A stretch of DNA of 64,000 bases from Duganella sp. BJB476 (GTDB lineage: Bacteria > Pseudomonadota > Gammaproteobacteria > Burkholderiales > Burkholderiaceae_D). Made by a program: the position numbers and the translations under genes. Below are positions 1 to 8,500 of this stretch, one piece after another. A model generated the notes under the pieces. The model saw only the letters and a list, made by a program, of their open reading frames with translations. It was not told where the DNA came from and did no database searches. The stretch is from assembly GCF_003416895.1 (NCBI RefSeq), contig NZ_QVIO01000001.1:1-64000 (forward strand). Direction: 5' to 3'. Within the stretch, counting starts at the first letter, position 1. Every line of letters begins with the position of its first letter.

Positions 1-62
1 CAGCGCTCCCACATCAGCGCCTTCTGGCTTTCGGTGTAATGGATTCGCGGTCGCTGTTTCAT
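1..62 (-). mobile_element. IS30-family transposase, N-terminal fragment (cut by window edge)
   Basis: Reading the minus strand from ATG at 62-60 gives about 20 residues beginning MKQRPRIHYTESQKALMWER, the typical N-terminus of IS30-family transposases, where it precedes the helix-turn-helix. A Shine-Dalgarno-like AGGAG lies about 9 bases upstream on the minus strand, which supports this start. The rest of the gene, including the DDE domain, lies outside the window, so whether the element is intact cannot be judged. It borders the integrase gene, in keeping with an accessory island. The family call rests on recognition of a short peptide only. Confidence 0.7.
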
Positions 63-229
63 CTTCAACACTCCTGTGACCTAAGGGTTTTAGGTTAGAG
101 TGTTGCGTTGACCGATTGAATCCACAGGCGGTAGCCGACGTTGGCTTTGAAAGTGACGTAGGAATAGGATCACTTGGTCGACAGTGCCCCGATTCATGAG
201 GCGGCTAATTGGGATTGCTCAACGGCTCT
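63..229. other. IS30-element end and non-coding spacer
   Basis: No coding region is visible. The insertion-sequence terminus should lie somewhere about 100-130, since the start codon of IS30 transposases is usually within roughly 60-80 bases of the terminal repeat. The exact end and any target duplication cannot be fixed without the other end. The remainder is spacer up to the integrase stop codon. Confidence 0.4.
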
Positions 230-1648
230 TTATTTGTCGGGTATAGCAGCGACATTTTCAGCATTAACGATTGCTTCTAACTGTCGTCCTAGCTTGTTCC
301 ATGCTTCCCGTTTTTCGCGGGCATAGTCGTAGTGCAGGTAGTGGCGGCGAACCTTGCTTCCCGCCAGCACGTGGTTTTGGCAACGGTCGATGACGTCCAG
401 CGTGACGCCGAGACTTTGCATCAGTGTGGCACCCGTCCTGCGCAAGTCATGCGCGGTCCACGCGCCGTGTTTCCCACTTTGCAGCACAAGACGGTCATCC
501 TGGCGGCGATGCGGCATCTTGGCGCGAGGACCGCCGTCGCGCCCGTGCTTGAACATGGTTTGCCGGTCGCTGATCTGTTTGGTGATCGCTCGCGGGGAAA
601 TGTGGAGCGTGCCCATGTAGTTCGGGAAGCACCAGTCGGTGTCTCCGCTGCAATCGTACAAGCGGCGAAAATATCGCAGCGCGAAATCGGATAGCGAGAT
701 CGTCAGACTGCTGATGCGGTCCTTCACGTTCTCCTTTGGTATAAACCATTCCGCGCGCTCGAAGCTGACGTGTTCCCAGCGTGCCATGGTCAACTCGCCG
801 ACCCGGCACAGGGTCGACAGCATGATCCAGATCGCACATTCGGTTGTGATTTCGATGGGCTGCACGGCGATGCGCCTGTTTGCCGCTTGCGCATATTCCT
901 TCCGCGCGCGGTCGAGGACGGTGTGCAATTCGTGAATCTCGGCAGGGGAGAGCACCCGCTCGCGCACGCCGCGCGGATCGAACTCCGGGCTGACGATGCG
1001 GCCGATCTCGATCAGATCCATCGGGTTGCCCTCGACGAGCAGACGGCGCCACGGCTGACGCTTCTGTGCCCAGTTCAGCATCTGCTTCAGGTTGTTCCGC
1101 AACGAGACAGCGCTGCGGTTGGCGCCACGCGCCACCATGGTACGCAGCACGTGACGCAGATCGTGCTCCGTCAGTGCGCGGACGGCGACGCCGCCAATCT
1201 TGGGCAAGACGTCTGCATTGAACTGCCGTTTCAATTCTGCGTTCTCGTTCCTGCGCCGCACGCCGTCCAGCAGCCAGACGTCGAACATATCGCGCACCGT
1301 CAGGCCTGCCTCGCGTTGCGCCTCGACCTGGGCCAGCTTCGCTTCCAGCGCCTCCTGAACTTCGATCTTCTGCACCTTTTTTACCGTGGCAGGATCGGCT
1401 CCAGTGGCCGCGCGGTCGCGCGCGGCATCGCGGGCTTCCCTGATCTGCGCCAGGCTGTCATGCGGCCAGGAGCCGCATGAAATGTCGTGCAGCTTGTCGC
1501 CATGCCGGTAGCGGTAGTAAAACGGAATCGTGAGTTTGTTGTCGGCCTTCACGCGTACGCGCCCGAACAGTCCGCCATCATCCCGGACGACGAGTCCGAC
1601 TTGTTTCGTCGTAATCGCCAACAATTCCTTCTGTGTGATCCTAGGCAT
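230..1648 (-). CDS. Tyrosine-type site-specific integrase (P4-like)
   Basis: 472-residue tyrosine recombinase that would integrate and excise a genomic island. An N-terminal arm-binding domain (about 1-95) is followed by a core-binding SAM-like region (about 115-215) and a catalytic domain (about 230-450). The catalytic residues are visible: Arg282 in TLCRVGEL, His400 and Arg403 in HDLRRTG, a later His in QNHV, and the nucleophile probably Tyr437 in RRHY. Length and layout match P4-type integrases that use tRNA genes as targets. The start at 1648 faces an attachment site 220 bases away (tRNA-Pro fragment 1869-1914), so the island body extends leftwards out of the window. No truncation or missing catalytic residue is seen. 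Confidence 0.93.
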   Translation of the reverse strand: MPRITQKELLAITTKQVGLVVRDDGGLFGRVRVKADNKLTIPFYYRYRHGDKLHDISCGSWPHDSLAQIREARDAARDRAATGADPATVKKVQKIEVQEALEAKLAQVEAQREAGLTVRDMFDVWLLDGVRRRNENAELKRQFNADVLPKIGGVAVRALTEHDLRHVLRTMVARGANRSAVSLRNNLKQMLNWAQKRQPWRRLLVEGNPMDLIEIGRIVSPEFDPRGVRERVLSPAEIHELHTVLDRARKEYAQAANRRIAVQPIEITTECAIWIMLSTLCRVGELTMARWEHVSFERAEWFIPKENVKDRISSLTISLSDFALRYFRRLYDCSGDTDWCFPNYMGTLHISPRAITKQISDRQTMFKHGRDGGPRAKMPHRRQDDRLVLQSGKHGAWTAHDLRRTGATLMQSLGVTLDVIDRCQNHVLAGSKVRRHYLHYDYAREKREAWNKLGRQLEAIVNAENVAAIPDK

Positions 1649-1716
1649 CTTGTATTCCAGAACGTCAGCCCTGCAATGGGCCGGAGGTTTTTACAAGGGG
1701 TCGCAAGAGGAGCAAA

Positions 1717-1740
1717 AAATACCCCAACAAATACCCCAAC
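1717..1740 (+). repeat. Tandem 12-bp repeats, probable integrase arm-type sites (left arm)
   Basis: Two perfect head-to-tail copies of AAATACCCCAAC (1717-1728 and 1729-1740) lie between the integrase start and the tRNA fragment. A second tandem pair of the same unit lies at 1970-1993, on the other side of the fragment. Repeats of about 10-12 bases flanking a tRNA core are what arm-type integrase binding sites look like. The binding role is inferred. Confidence 0.6.
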
Positions 1741-1868
1741 AAGACGCTCGGCTAGGACTGGATGAGTACGGATGGGTATAGACGGATGGTAGCGCCAAGC
1801 CATTGATTATTAATGATGTTGCTCAATGGATGGACGTTCCTGGATGCTAAAGGAAGAGTTAACTCGGC

Positions 1869-1914
1869 CATGGGGTGCAAGGGGTAGGAAGTTCGAATCT
1901 TCTCGCCCCGACCA
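1869..1914 (+). other. Attachment site: 3' fragment of tRNA-Pro(GGG)
   Basis: The segment matches the 3' part of a proline tRNA: anticodon loop ATGGGGT (anticodon GGG), the 3' anticodon strand, a T-arm with the TTCGAAT loop, the acceptor strand CGCCCCG and an encoded ACCA end. The 5' half (D-arm and 5' acceptor strand) is absent, so this is not a functional tRNA gene. It is the type of duplicate left by integration into a tRNA 3' end. The intact tRNA-Pro gene is expected at the other end of the element, outside the window. Confidence 0.85.
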
Positions 1915-1930
1915 ATAGAATCAACAGCTT

Positions 1931-1963
1931 AGGCCAGTCTTCGGACTGGCCTTTGTTGTTTTT
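1931..1963 (+). terminator. Rho-independent terminator behind the tRNA-Pro fragment
   Basis: A 9-bp perfect stem (AGGCCAGTC at 1931-1939, TTCG tetraloop, GACTGGCCT at 1944-1952) is followed by a T-rich tract. Its place 16 bases behind the CCA end is that of a tRNA transcription terminator. Confidence 0.85.
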
Positions 1964-1969
1964 GCAAGT

Positions 1970-1993
1970 CTGTACCCTAACAAATACCCCAAT
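1970..1993 (+). repeat. Tandem 12-bp repeats, probable integrase arm-type sites (right arm)
   Basis: CTGTACCCTAAC (1970-1981) and AAATACCCCAAT (1982-1993) are imperfect copies of the unit at 1717-1740, again in tandem and in the same orientation. Element-type repeats therefore lie on both sides of the tRNA fragment. Confidence 0.55.
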
Positions 1994-2036
1994 AATACAC
2001 TCCGGTTCAAACTGGAGGAGACGACATCTCCGATCT

Positions 2037-2594
2037 ATGAAAAAAAGCATTGTGGCCTTGTTGCCGGTTATTCTTTTTGCTGTTTTTGTGCCCTTTCTTG
2101 CTGCAACAGGTATTGCCCGGTCGAGTGGCGTATTGATTTTGAGTTTGGGATCTCCGGTAGCCGTTTTGTTTAGCTACTTCCTGTTCGGTAAGCGTGATTT
2201 TCAATCCGCGCTGTATGGCACCGCATTGTCATTGTTGTTGATGGCATGCTCGACATGGGTTATTTGCCTTGTCAGATCCGCAGAGTTTTTCATGCCAGAT
2301 TTTTCGATCCAGTATATTTCTGCGATCGTGGCCGTCGCCTTGATGGCCGCAGTAGGCGAGGAGTTCGTTTTCCGGGGAGCTACGGTAGCTTTTGATGTCA
2401 ATCACGCTGGCATAAATGATGTCGTGTTTTTATTGGCGGTCGGCACGGGTGCGCTGGTCCTGGCAAAATTTCTTCAGTATTCAGAGCGGCGTCTTCTGAG
2501 TGCGCGGAGTCAGTTCCTGCAACCCGCCAAATGGCACTTTGCAGGAACTGCCCCCGAAGCGCCGAAGCGCGTAAGTGAAGAGAGGAGACGGTAA
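2037..2594 (+). CDS. Small multi-pass membrane protein, unknown function
   Basis: The ATG at 2037 begins MKKSIVALLPVILFAVFVPF, giving 185 residues. An in-frame upstream extension runs through the tRNA fragment and is not credible. A purine-rich GGAGGAG lies about 15 bases upstream. Five or so hydrophobic segments fill the first 145 residues, and a charged tail of about 40 residues rich in Arg follows. One segment contains AAVGEEFVFRG, which resembles the EExxxR motif of CPBP-type (CAAX protease-like) membrane proteins, but the other CPBP motifs are not obvious, so the resemblance may be accidental. Base composition is less GC-rich than the chromosomal genes, suggesting acquired DNA. The stop codon abuts the next gene. 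Confidence 0.6.
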   Translation: MKKSIVALLPVILFAVFVPFLAATGIARSSGVLILSLGSPVAVLFSYFLFGKRDFQSALYGTALSLLLMACSTWVICLVRSAEFFMPDFSIQYISAIVAVALMAAVGEEFVFRGATVAFDVNHAGINDVVFLLAVGTGALVLAKFLQYSERRLLSARSQFLQPAKWHFAGTAPEAPKRVSEERRR

Positions 2595-3318
2595 TTGAAA
2601 CAAGCGGACTTCGCGGCCAGGCTGTGCGAGTTATTGGGGGCCTCGGCGGCCTCGCTGTTCGACGCGTGGCTGGCGCTGATGGAGCAGGACATCGCCGAGG
2701 GCTGGTGCGCCTTTTATGCGCGGGAACTGTGGCTGCGCGATCATCTTCCGCCGCCGCTGATCAACGAGCCGGGGCGGGCCTACATGATCGAGCAATTGCG
2801 GCAGCGCCTGCGGCTGCCCTTTGGCGAGGAATGCTTGCCCGCCGCGTCCGTGCTGCCGCAGGGATACCGGAATTACCTGGAGACCGGGCAGTTATCGGTG
2901 TTCCACCGGTCGGTGACGCCGTGGGATTTGACGGCCGATGCCGTCGCCACCCGGCTGCTGGAGGTCGAACACCGGCACGCCGCGTTCGAGATGGTCCGCA
3001 ATGAACTCGACTGGTACGTGGCGGCGTGCGAGCGCTGCACGCTGACGCCGCCGTTGCTGTTGTTGCCGAAAGAGGAATCGCCGGCGCTGCGCGACCAGGC
3101 CGTGCCACTGGCCTACGACAACAGCTATTGGTGGGCGCTGTGCCAAGCGCTACTTCACGCAGGCCCTGATGGCACAGCGCGCTATGGAGCTGGAGCTGCG
3201 TTTTCATTTGCCGCGCATGCGGCGCTTGATCGCGATCTACCAACCCTTCGTGGACCAAGCCGGAGCGCTGCCGGCCTTGATGGCGACGCATTCGGAGCAG
3301 ATCACGAAAGCATTTTAA
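2595..3318 (+). pseudogene. Frameshifted gene of unknown function
   Basis: A TTG start at 2595, directly after the preceding stop and 8 or so bases behind a good AGGAGA, opens a frame that reads as a plausible acidic helical protein up to about residue 182 (AYDNSYWWALC). From about 3142-3150 that frame becomes low-quality Ala/Gly/Ser-rich sequence, while the neighbouring frame continues as a helical protein (KRYFTQALMAQRAMELELRF onward) to TAA at 3316-3318. Start to this stop spans 724 bases, one base off a whole number of codons. A single-base indel, either a real mutation or an assembly error, is the simplest reading. The joined product would be about 240 residues. I do not recognise the family. 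Confidence 0.6.
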
Positions 3319-3464
3319 ACGGCTTGCGGGTGTCTGGCAGACCCGTGGCGATTCAGAGTGCAATAAGCTAGGGTTTCGTGAGCTAGTCCCGAAGCCCCGC
3401 TAAAGCAATTTTTTAAGTGGCTCGGGCGCATTGATAAAGTCGTATCAAGCACCATCTGCCGCTT

Positions 3465-3629
3465 ATGTTTAAAACTAAACTTAACTGGCGGCGCCCGTTA
3501 TTTTACCTACTGTTTCCGGTGCTACTGGTCATGGTGTTTTTAGGCATTCCGCTTCCGCTTGCGCCGCCACCTGCGACAAAACCTGCGCAAGAGCAGTCCG
3601 ATACGGTGCGTAAGAAAAAGCGTCGGTGA
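3465..3629 (+). CDS. Possible 54-residue single-pass membrane protein
   Basis: The ORF starts MFKTKLNWRRPLFYLLFPVL and has one clear hydrophobic segment (about residues 11-32) ending in a Pro-rich stretch, then a hydrophilic tail closing KKKRR. The positive N-terminal flank, the transmembrane segment and the charged tail make it protein-like. No convincing ribosome binding site is seen before the ATG, and no homologue is recalled. It lies in the otherwise empty gap between the frameshifted gene and the convergent solute-binding-like gene. Confidence 0.4.
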   Translation: MFKTKLNWRRPLFYLLFPVLLVMVFLGIPLPLAPPPATKPAQEQSDTVRKKKRR

Positions 3630-3675
3630 AGTTGATCACATGTTGCGCCTGGGGGCCGGTGGGTACGCTAGGTTG

Positions 3676-4434
3676 TTAATTGCTGTAGGCTCTCCTAACA
3701 TCCTCCACGTGTTTCCAAAACGCGTCCTGCCTCGTTGTTAATTGTCCTGCCTTATCCATACTCAGCAAGGTTCTGGTAAGGATAGGGACGATATCCGCAT
3801 GAGACTTATGGACGTAGTGATAAAGAGGCCAGGATTGCAACGGCGGCTCCATCGAGCGGAGTCCCGTAATGTTCAGGCGCTCGACTTCGAGCCAGGCATT
3901 ACGCGGTAAGACAGCGATATCGCATCGACCAGCCTTGAGCATGGAGAATATTTGCTGATAGCTGCTCACGACCGTGACATTCTTTTGTCCAGCCATAGCG
4001 AACTCGATTGCTTTAATTCCTCGTCGGATACATGTTTGATGCTGCGCCAAGCCTGACCAGCCCGTGATAAGGATGTCCTTGCCTGACGTAAATGCCACCG
4101 CGTCAAACTGAATGATGGCCACCGGGATGCGAATCAAATTGGGATAGTGGTTCTCCAGTCCGCCAACATGCATGACGTCGCCATATACTTCGCCGCTATT
4201 GACCATGACCACTGCGCGTTCGCCAGGAGCATTCCTCTCTACGACGGAAATGCCTACCCGACCATACACTTCCTTGAGAGTGGGGAACGCGATGTCTATC
4301 AGCGGTTCGTTCTCGGTTCGCGCCAGGTAGACCACGTTATTTGGGGCCGTCGCAGCGGCAATAGTTGCAGCATGAGCGACGATCAGGATCGGAAAAATAG
4401 CGCGCAACCCGGCATAAGCTGTTGTCGACCACAT
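3676..4434 (-). CDS. Periplasmic solute-binding-like protein (SBP family 3 type fold)
   Basis: 252 residues with a hydrophobic N-terminus ending around ATIAAATA, typical of a signal peptide. The body reads as a type II periplasmic binding protein: an early PGERAVVMVNSGEVYGD segment, a central GIKAIEF...VVSSYQQIFSMLKAGRCDIAV segment, and a C-terminal SWPLYHYVHKSHADIVPIL motif. It is paralogous to the protein at 19437-20153, which shares the PGER...YGE/DL pattern and the P-x-YHYxHKxH-x-x-x-VP motif. No permease or ATPase genes accompany it, so it is probably a stand-alone transporter-substrate-binding-domain protein rather than part of an ABC importer. AGGGAA sits about 9 bases before the ATG. 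Its composition is less GC-rich than the core genes. Confidence 0.75.
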   Translation of the reverse strand: MWSTTAYAGLRAIFPILIVAHAATIAAATAPNNVVYLARTENEPLIDIAFPTLKEVYGRVGISVVERNAPGERAVVMVNSGEVYGDVMHVGGLENHYPNLIRIPVAIIQFDAVAFTSGKDILITGWSGLAQHQTCIRRGIKAIEFAMAGQKNVTVVSSYQQIFSMLKAGRCDIAVLPRNAWLEVERLNITGLRSMEPPLQSWPLYHYVHKSHADIVPILTRTLLSMDKAGQLTTRQDAFWKHVEDVRRAYSN

Positions 4435-4567
4435 TGCGGTATATTCCCTGGCGTTAGGTTAGCTTGGGAGCGAAGGTGCGTCTCAGGCCATTCTAATCTA
4501 AATCAAGTTCCAGCTTGAAGTGTACTGTAAGCGTCTGTTCAGCCTTCCGATTTGAGCCAGCTCCACG

Positions 4568-4987
4568 TTAAATGAGCGAAACGTTCAACGTTTTACCAAG
4601 AGCCTTTGCAGCTTGTTCAACAAATTCAATTTTCGAAGAGTGCGTCAAGTCAAACAATCGATCTACTTGCGGCATGTGTACGTCGAGCCTGCGCGCCAGG
4701 TCTGCCTTGCGCATATTTTGTGCGTGCATCTCATTCCATAGAAGGACCTTTGCCGTTCCTAACGCAGAAAGGCTCACAACGGCGTTTCCGGTGTTGTTCG
4801 CCGATGGCAGCGGTATTGGGCGGCGTTCGTCGAAGTAGATCGACAGCGCTGATTCCAGCGCGTCACCTGCATTTGCCAGTGCGTCGGCGATGTCGTCGCC
4901 GACAGAGTTTGCTTCCGGGAAGTCGGGGAAACCTACCAAGTAAGTGCCGTTGGAGTCGGGCGTGAGAGTTATGGGGTAGTTCAACAT
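4568..4987 (-). CDS. hicB: HicB-family antitoxin
   Basis: 139 residues. The N-terminal half has the HicB partial RNase-H fold signature (YPITL...YLVGFPDFPEANSVGD...DALANAGDALESAL) and the C-terminal half is a helix-turn-helix domain (about 85-139; MRKADLARRLDVHMPQVDRL). The DNA-binding half implies autorepression through the palindrome at 5233-5260. It follows hicA by 36 bases on the same strand, the usual toxin-first order. It would neutralise the HicA mRNA interferase. Confidence 0.9.
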   Translation of the reverse strand: MLNYPITLTPDSNGTYLVGFPDFPEANSVGDDIADALANAGDALESALSIYFDERRPIPLPSANNTGNAVVSLSALGTAKVLLWNEMHAQNMRKADLARRLDVHMPQVDRLFDLTHSSKIEFVEQAAKALGKTLNVSLI

Positions 4988-5023
4988 ATCATTCTCCGGT
5001 TGCTGTCAGACACTCTGGCTTTT

Positions 5024-5203
5024 TCATTTCAGTCCAAGGTCCTTTTTGATTTTTTCCACGAGTCCGGTTCCAATTTCTTTCGTTCCATGATCCGGAAAGA
5101 TGGTCGACTTTCCGTTAAGAGTGACCCTATGGTGGCTGCCTTTGGCCGGTGTGAAAACCGCCCCTTGTCGCGCCAGCCACCGTCGGAACTCGCTGTACTT
5201 CAT
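5024..5203 (-). CDS. hicA: HicA-family toxin (mRNA interferase)
   Basis: 59 residues beginning MKYSEFRRWLARQG. It carries the HicA double-stranded-RNA-binding-like fold signature with the catalytic His in KGSHHRV and a C-terminal GLVEKIKKDLGL helix. HicA toxins cleave mRNA and stall growth when HicB is degraded. The frame stays open upstream to 5389, but that extension would run through the perfect palindrome at 5233-5260, and family members are about 58-85 residues, so the ATG at 5203 is chosen. Confidence 0.9.
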   Translation of the reverse strand: MKYSEFRRWLARQGAVFTPAKGSHHRVTLNGKSTIFPDHGTKEIGTGLVEKIKKDLGLK

Positions 5204-5232
5204 AGGGCCTCTACTTCGATGGCTGATAGCTT

Positions 5233-5260
5233 CAATATACAACATGTTTGTTGTATATTG
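5233..5260. promoter_or_regulatory. Palindromic operator of the hicAB operon
   Basis: A perfect inverted repeat with 11-bp arms (CAATATACAAC and GTTGTATATTG) around a 6-base spacer lies 30 bases upstream of the hicA start. It includes TATA-like sequence that could serve as the -10 region on the minus strand. HicB proteins with a DNA-binding domain typically repress such sites. Confidence 0.8.
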
Positions 5261-5403
5261 TGGATGCAGATCAATGGGGACCTGCCCCGGAGGAACCATG
5301 CCACCGTGCCTGGCGAGCCACCGAATCCCGCCCCCGGCGCCGCCTGGCAGTCGGCTGTCGCCCTCCCACCTCTCTTGTTTCCTAAACAACGCTAAACTTC
5401 ATG

Positions 5404-5420
5404 CAAACTTTGAAAGTTTG
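5404..5420. promoter_or_regulatory. 17-bp palindrome in the TonB-receptor promoter region
   Basis: CAAACTTT-G-AAAGTTTG is a perfect dyad about 180 bases before the receptor gene. The stretch 5261-5599 holds no gene; apart from this palindrome and a possible -10 (TATAAA near 5444) with a long leader, nothing else is seen there. A repressor or activator site for the receptor gene is likely, but the regulator is unknown. Confidence 0.5.
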
Positions 5421-5599
5421 TAGAGCCACCTACGCTTCTTCTGTATAAATCTTTCTGGTTGGAATGCGGTCCCCATCGATATGCAAGCGGCTTTTGAGCC
5501 GTTTAGGAAATCCTCAGGGTTCGCGTTTCAATGCGGTAGCCTGCTGCCGCCAAATAAAAAATACAGCCCCTCGTAGGGCACACGACCAGGAGACAGCAC

Positions 5600-8500
5600 A
5601 TGACCTTAAAAACCCCTCACGCTGCACGCCAGCGCCGCTGGACCAAGACGCCGATCGCCACGGCCTTGAGCCTCGGCCTGATGACCCTTTCCAGCGCCCA
5701 CGCGCAAACCGCGTCCGCCGATAAGCCGGCCGAGAAAACCGCCGACGGCAAGCCGATCGACTCCGTGGTCGTCACCGGCTACCGCTACGCGATCGAAAAA
5801 AGCCTCGACCAGAAGCGCAACGCCAACGCCATCGTCGACGTGGTCACCGCCGAAGACATCGGCAAGTTCCCCGACAAGAACGTGGCCGACGCGCTGCAGC
5901 GCGTGCCTGGCGTGATCATCGACCGCAGCGGCGGCGAGGGCAAGAACGTCAGCGTCCGCGGCCTGTCGTCGGAACTGACCCTGACCCAATTGAACGGCAA
6001 CTACATCGCCACCGCAGAGTCCAACGGCGATCCGACCCGTTCCTTCAATTACATGCTGATGCCGGCCAACATGCTGTCCAGCGCCGAACTGTTCAAGACG
6101 CCGGAAGCGCGCATCGACGAAGGCGGCATCGGCGGCACCGTGATCCTGCACACCCGCCGTCCGCTGGAAGTGAAGTCGGGCACCGGCTTTGTCTCGGCCG
6201 AAGGCACCTGGGCCGACACCAGCAAGAAGACCGACGGCCAGTTCTCCGGCCAGTACGCCTGGCACGACGAGAGCAACCGTTTCGGCGTGCTGGTCGGCTA
6301 CACGCAACAGAAACGCACCACCCGCACCATGGGCGCCAGCACCGAAAACTGGCAATGGTATGGCGACGACTACGACGCCCATCCGGCCACCGACGTCAAC
6401 GGCAAGCCGTCCAATATGAACAGCTACTGGTGGGGCCAGTCCGGCTTCAAGGACCAGAGCGGCAAGAAGTACACCAACTTCATGATGCCGACCTCGGTCA
6501 ACTTCGACGTCAAGACCGAGGACCGCGAGCGCAAGGGCGGCCAGCTGACCTTGCAAGCCAAGCCTGTCCGCAACCTGACCGTGACCGGTAACTACTTCCG
6601 CTTCGATCTGTCGCAGAACTCGCAGACCAACACGCTGAAGATCCCGGAATGGAATCTGGCTCGCTATGACGGCGACGGCAACTGGGCCGGCGGCCGCATG
6701 CTCGACGGCCTGACCTTCGACCGCAGCGGCACCATCGTCACCGGCGCGCAATACAGCGCGCATCCCGGCAAGACCTACTACTGCAGCGGCGACCAGGCCA
6801 AGGCGGGCGGCCTGACCAACACCGGCGGCTTCGGTCCGGACGATTGCACCATTCCAACGCCGCAGATTACCGGCAGCTACAACCGCGAAAAAGCGCTGTC
6901 GCAAACCGCCGACATCGAAGTCGAATGGCATGGCACGTCGCTGGACGCGACCTTCAAGGGCGGCCGTACCTGGGCCGGCGGCGGTCCGGAGCTGCAATTC
7001 GGCATGCCGATCAAGCCGCGCCTGCAAAACGCGGATGGCAGCTGGACCCTCGGCAACTACGCCAGCGCCTGGAGCACGGCCGGCAAGCCGACCATGACCT
7101 TCTCGCCGGAACTGATGTCTAACCTGCAGAAGGGCATAGGCGAAATCGACCTCGGTTCGACCAGCTCGTCGTGGACCCACAACAGCACCGAGCAGAAATA
7201 CGCCCAGGCCGATTTCACCTGGCACGCCGACAGCACCTGGCTGGACTCGCTGCAATTCGGCGGCAAGTACCGTGATGGCGGCACCCACCGCAGCACCGGC
7301 AACAACTACTGGGTGTGCAAGGGCGCCGATCCGACCAACTACGACAAGCGCTACCAGGCCGGCTGCGATCCCACCGCCAACAAGTTCCAGTCGCAGTTCC
7401 TGTACAGCCAATCGCTGGACAATCTGGCGGGTGGCATCAGCGCCAGCGCTTTCCCGGCGATTAACTATCCGGCCTACATCGCCTACCTGAACCAGACCTA
7501 CGGCGCTATGCAGACCCGCAACGAAGACAACTTCGTCTACAACGTCAACGAGAAGATTTCGTCGACCTACTTCCAGGCCAACATCAAGACCGACCGTCTG
7601 CGCGGTAACGTCGGCCTGCGCGTGGTGCGCACCAGGCAGCATGCGGACTCGACCGACCGCGTCGACAACTACAACGACTACTTCTTCAACGGCGCCAATG
7701 GCAGCCCGGCGCCTTGCCAGGCGGGCGGCGCTCCTGCGGTCGGTGCACCTGCCGGCTCCGGTTGCACCAGCGGCTTCACCCGACTGCCGGACAGCACCGC
7801 GCGCAGCTCGTCGTTCGTGCTCAGTTCGCTCGATCGCAGCTACACCGACGTGCTGCCTAGCTTCAACCTGGCCTTCGACGTGCGTCAGAACCTGCTGCTG
7901 CGCGTGGCCGCGTCCAAGGTGGTGTCGCGGCCGAGCTATGGCGACATCGCGTCGCCGGGCGGCTTGCAGTACTACAGCCAGGAATACGTCAACGACCGCC
8001 GTCTGATCGGTGGCGGCGACAAGCAGGGCTGGTTCGGCGAAGGCAGCAACAAGCAGCTCGATCCGTACAAGGCTACCCAGCTCGACGTGGGCCTGGAGTG
8101 GTACTTCCACCGTGGTTCCGTGCTCGGTGCCGACCTGTTCCGCAAGAACGTCAGCAACTTCTCGGTGCCGGTGGTGCGCGACGTGACCATGAATGTCGGC
8201 GGCCAGACCGTGACGGTGCAGAACTATTCGACCACGGCCGGCGGTCGTAACGGGGTGTCGCAGGGTATCGAGACGTATGTGCAGCACACGCTCGATTCCG
8301 GCCTCGGCTTCCAGGTCAACTACACGTACAACAAGACCAACCAGGCTGCCATCACCCTTGGCGACGGCACCGAGATCGGCAAGTCGCCGCTGGTCGGCAG
8401 CGCGAAGAACCAGGCCAATATCACCGTGTTCTACGAAACCGACAAGTATCTGGTGCGCGCTTCGTACAACCGTCGCGGCGAAGTGGTCAACGGTCTGGTC

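Noticed and set aside
1717..1993. CRISPR array
   Set aside because: The 12-bp repeats are too short, come in two tandem pairs and lack regular spacers; no cas genes are present in the window.
1859..2050. 63-codon minus-strand frame across the tRNA fragment
   Set aside because: It contains the well-known artefact peptide (ARRFELPTP-like) that arises from reading tRNA T-arm sequence antisense.
5204..5389. N-terminal extension of hicA
   Set aside because: It would run through the perfect operator palindrome and has no conserved sequence; HicA proteins are short.
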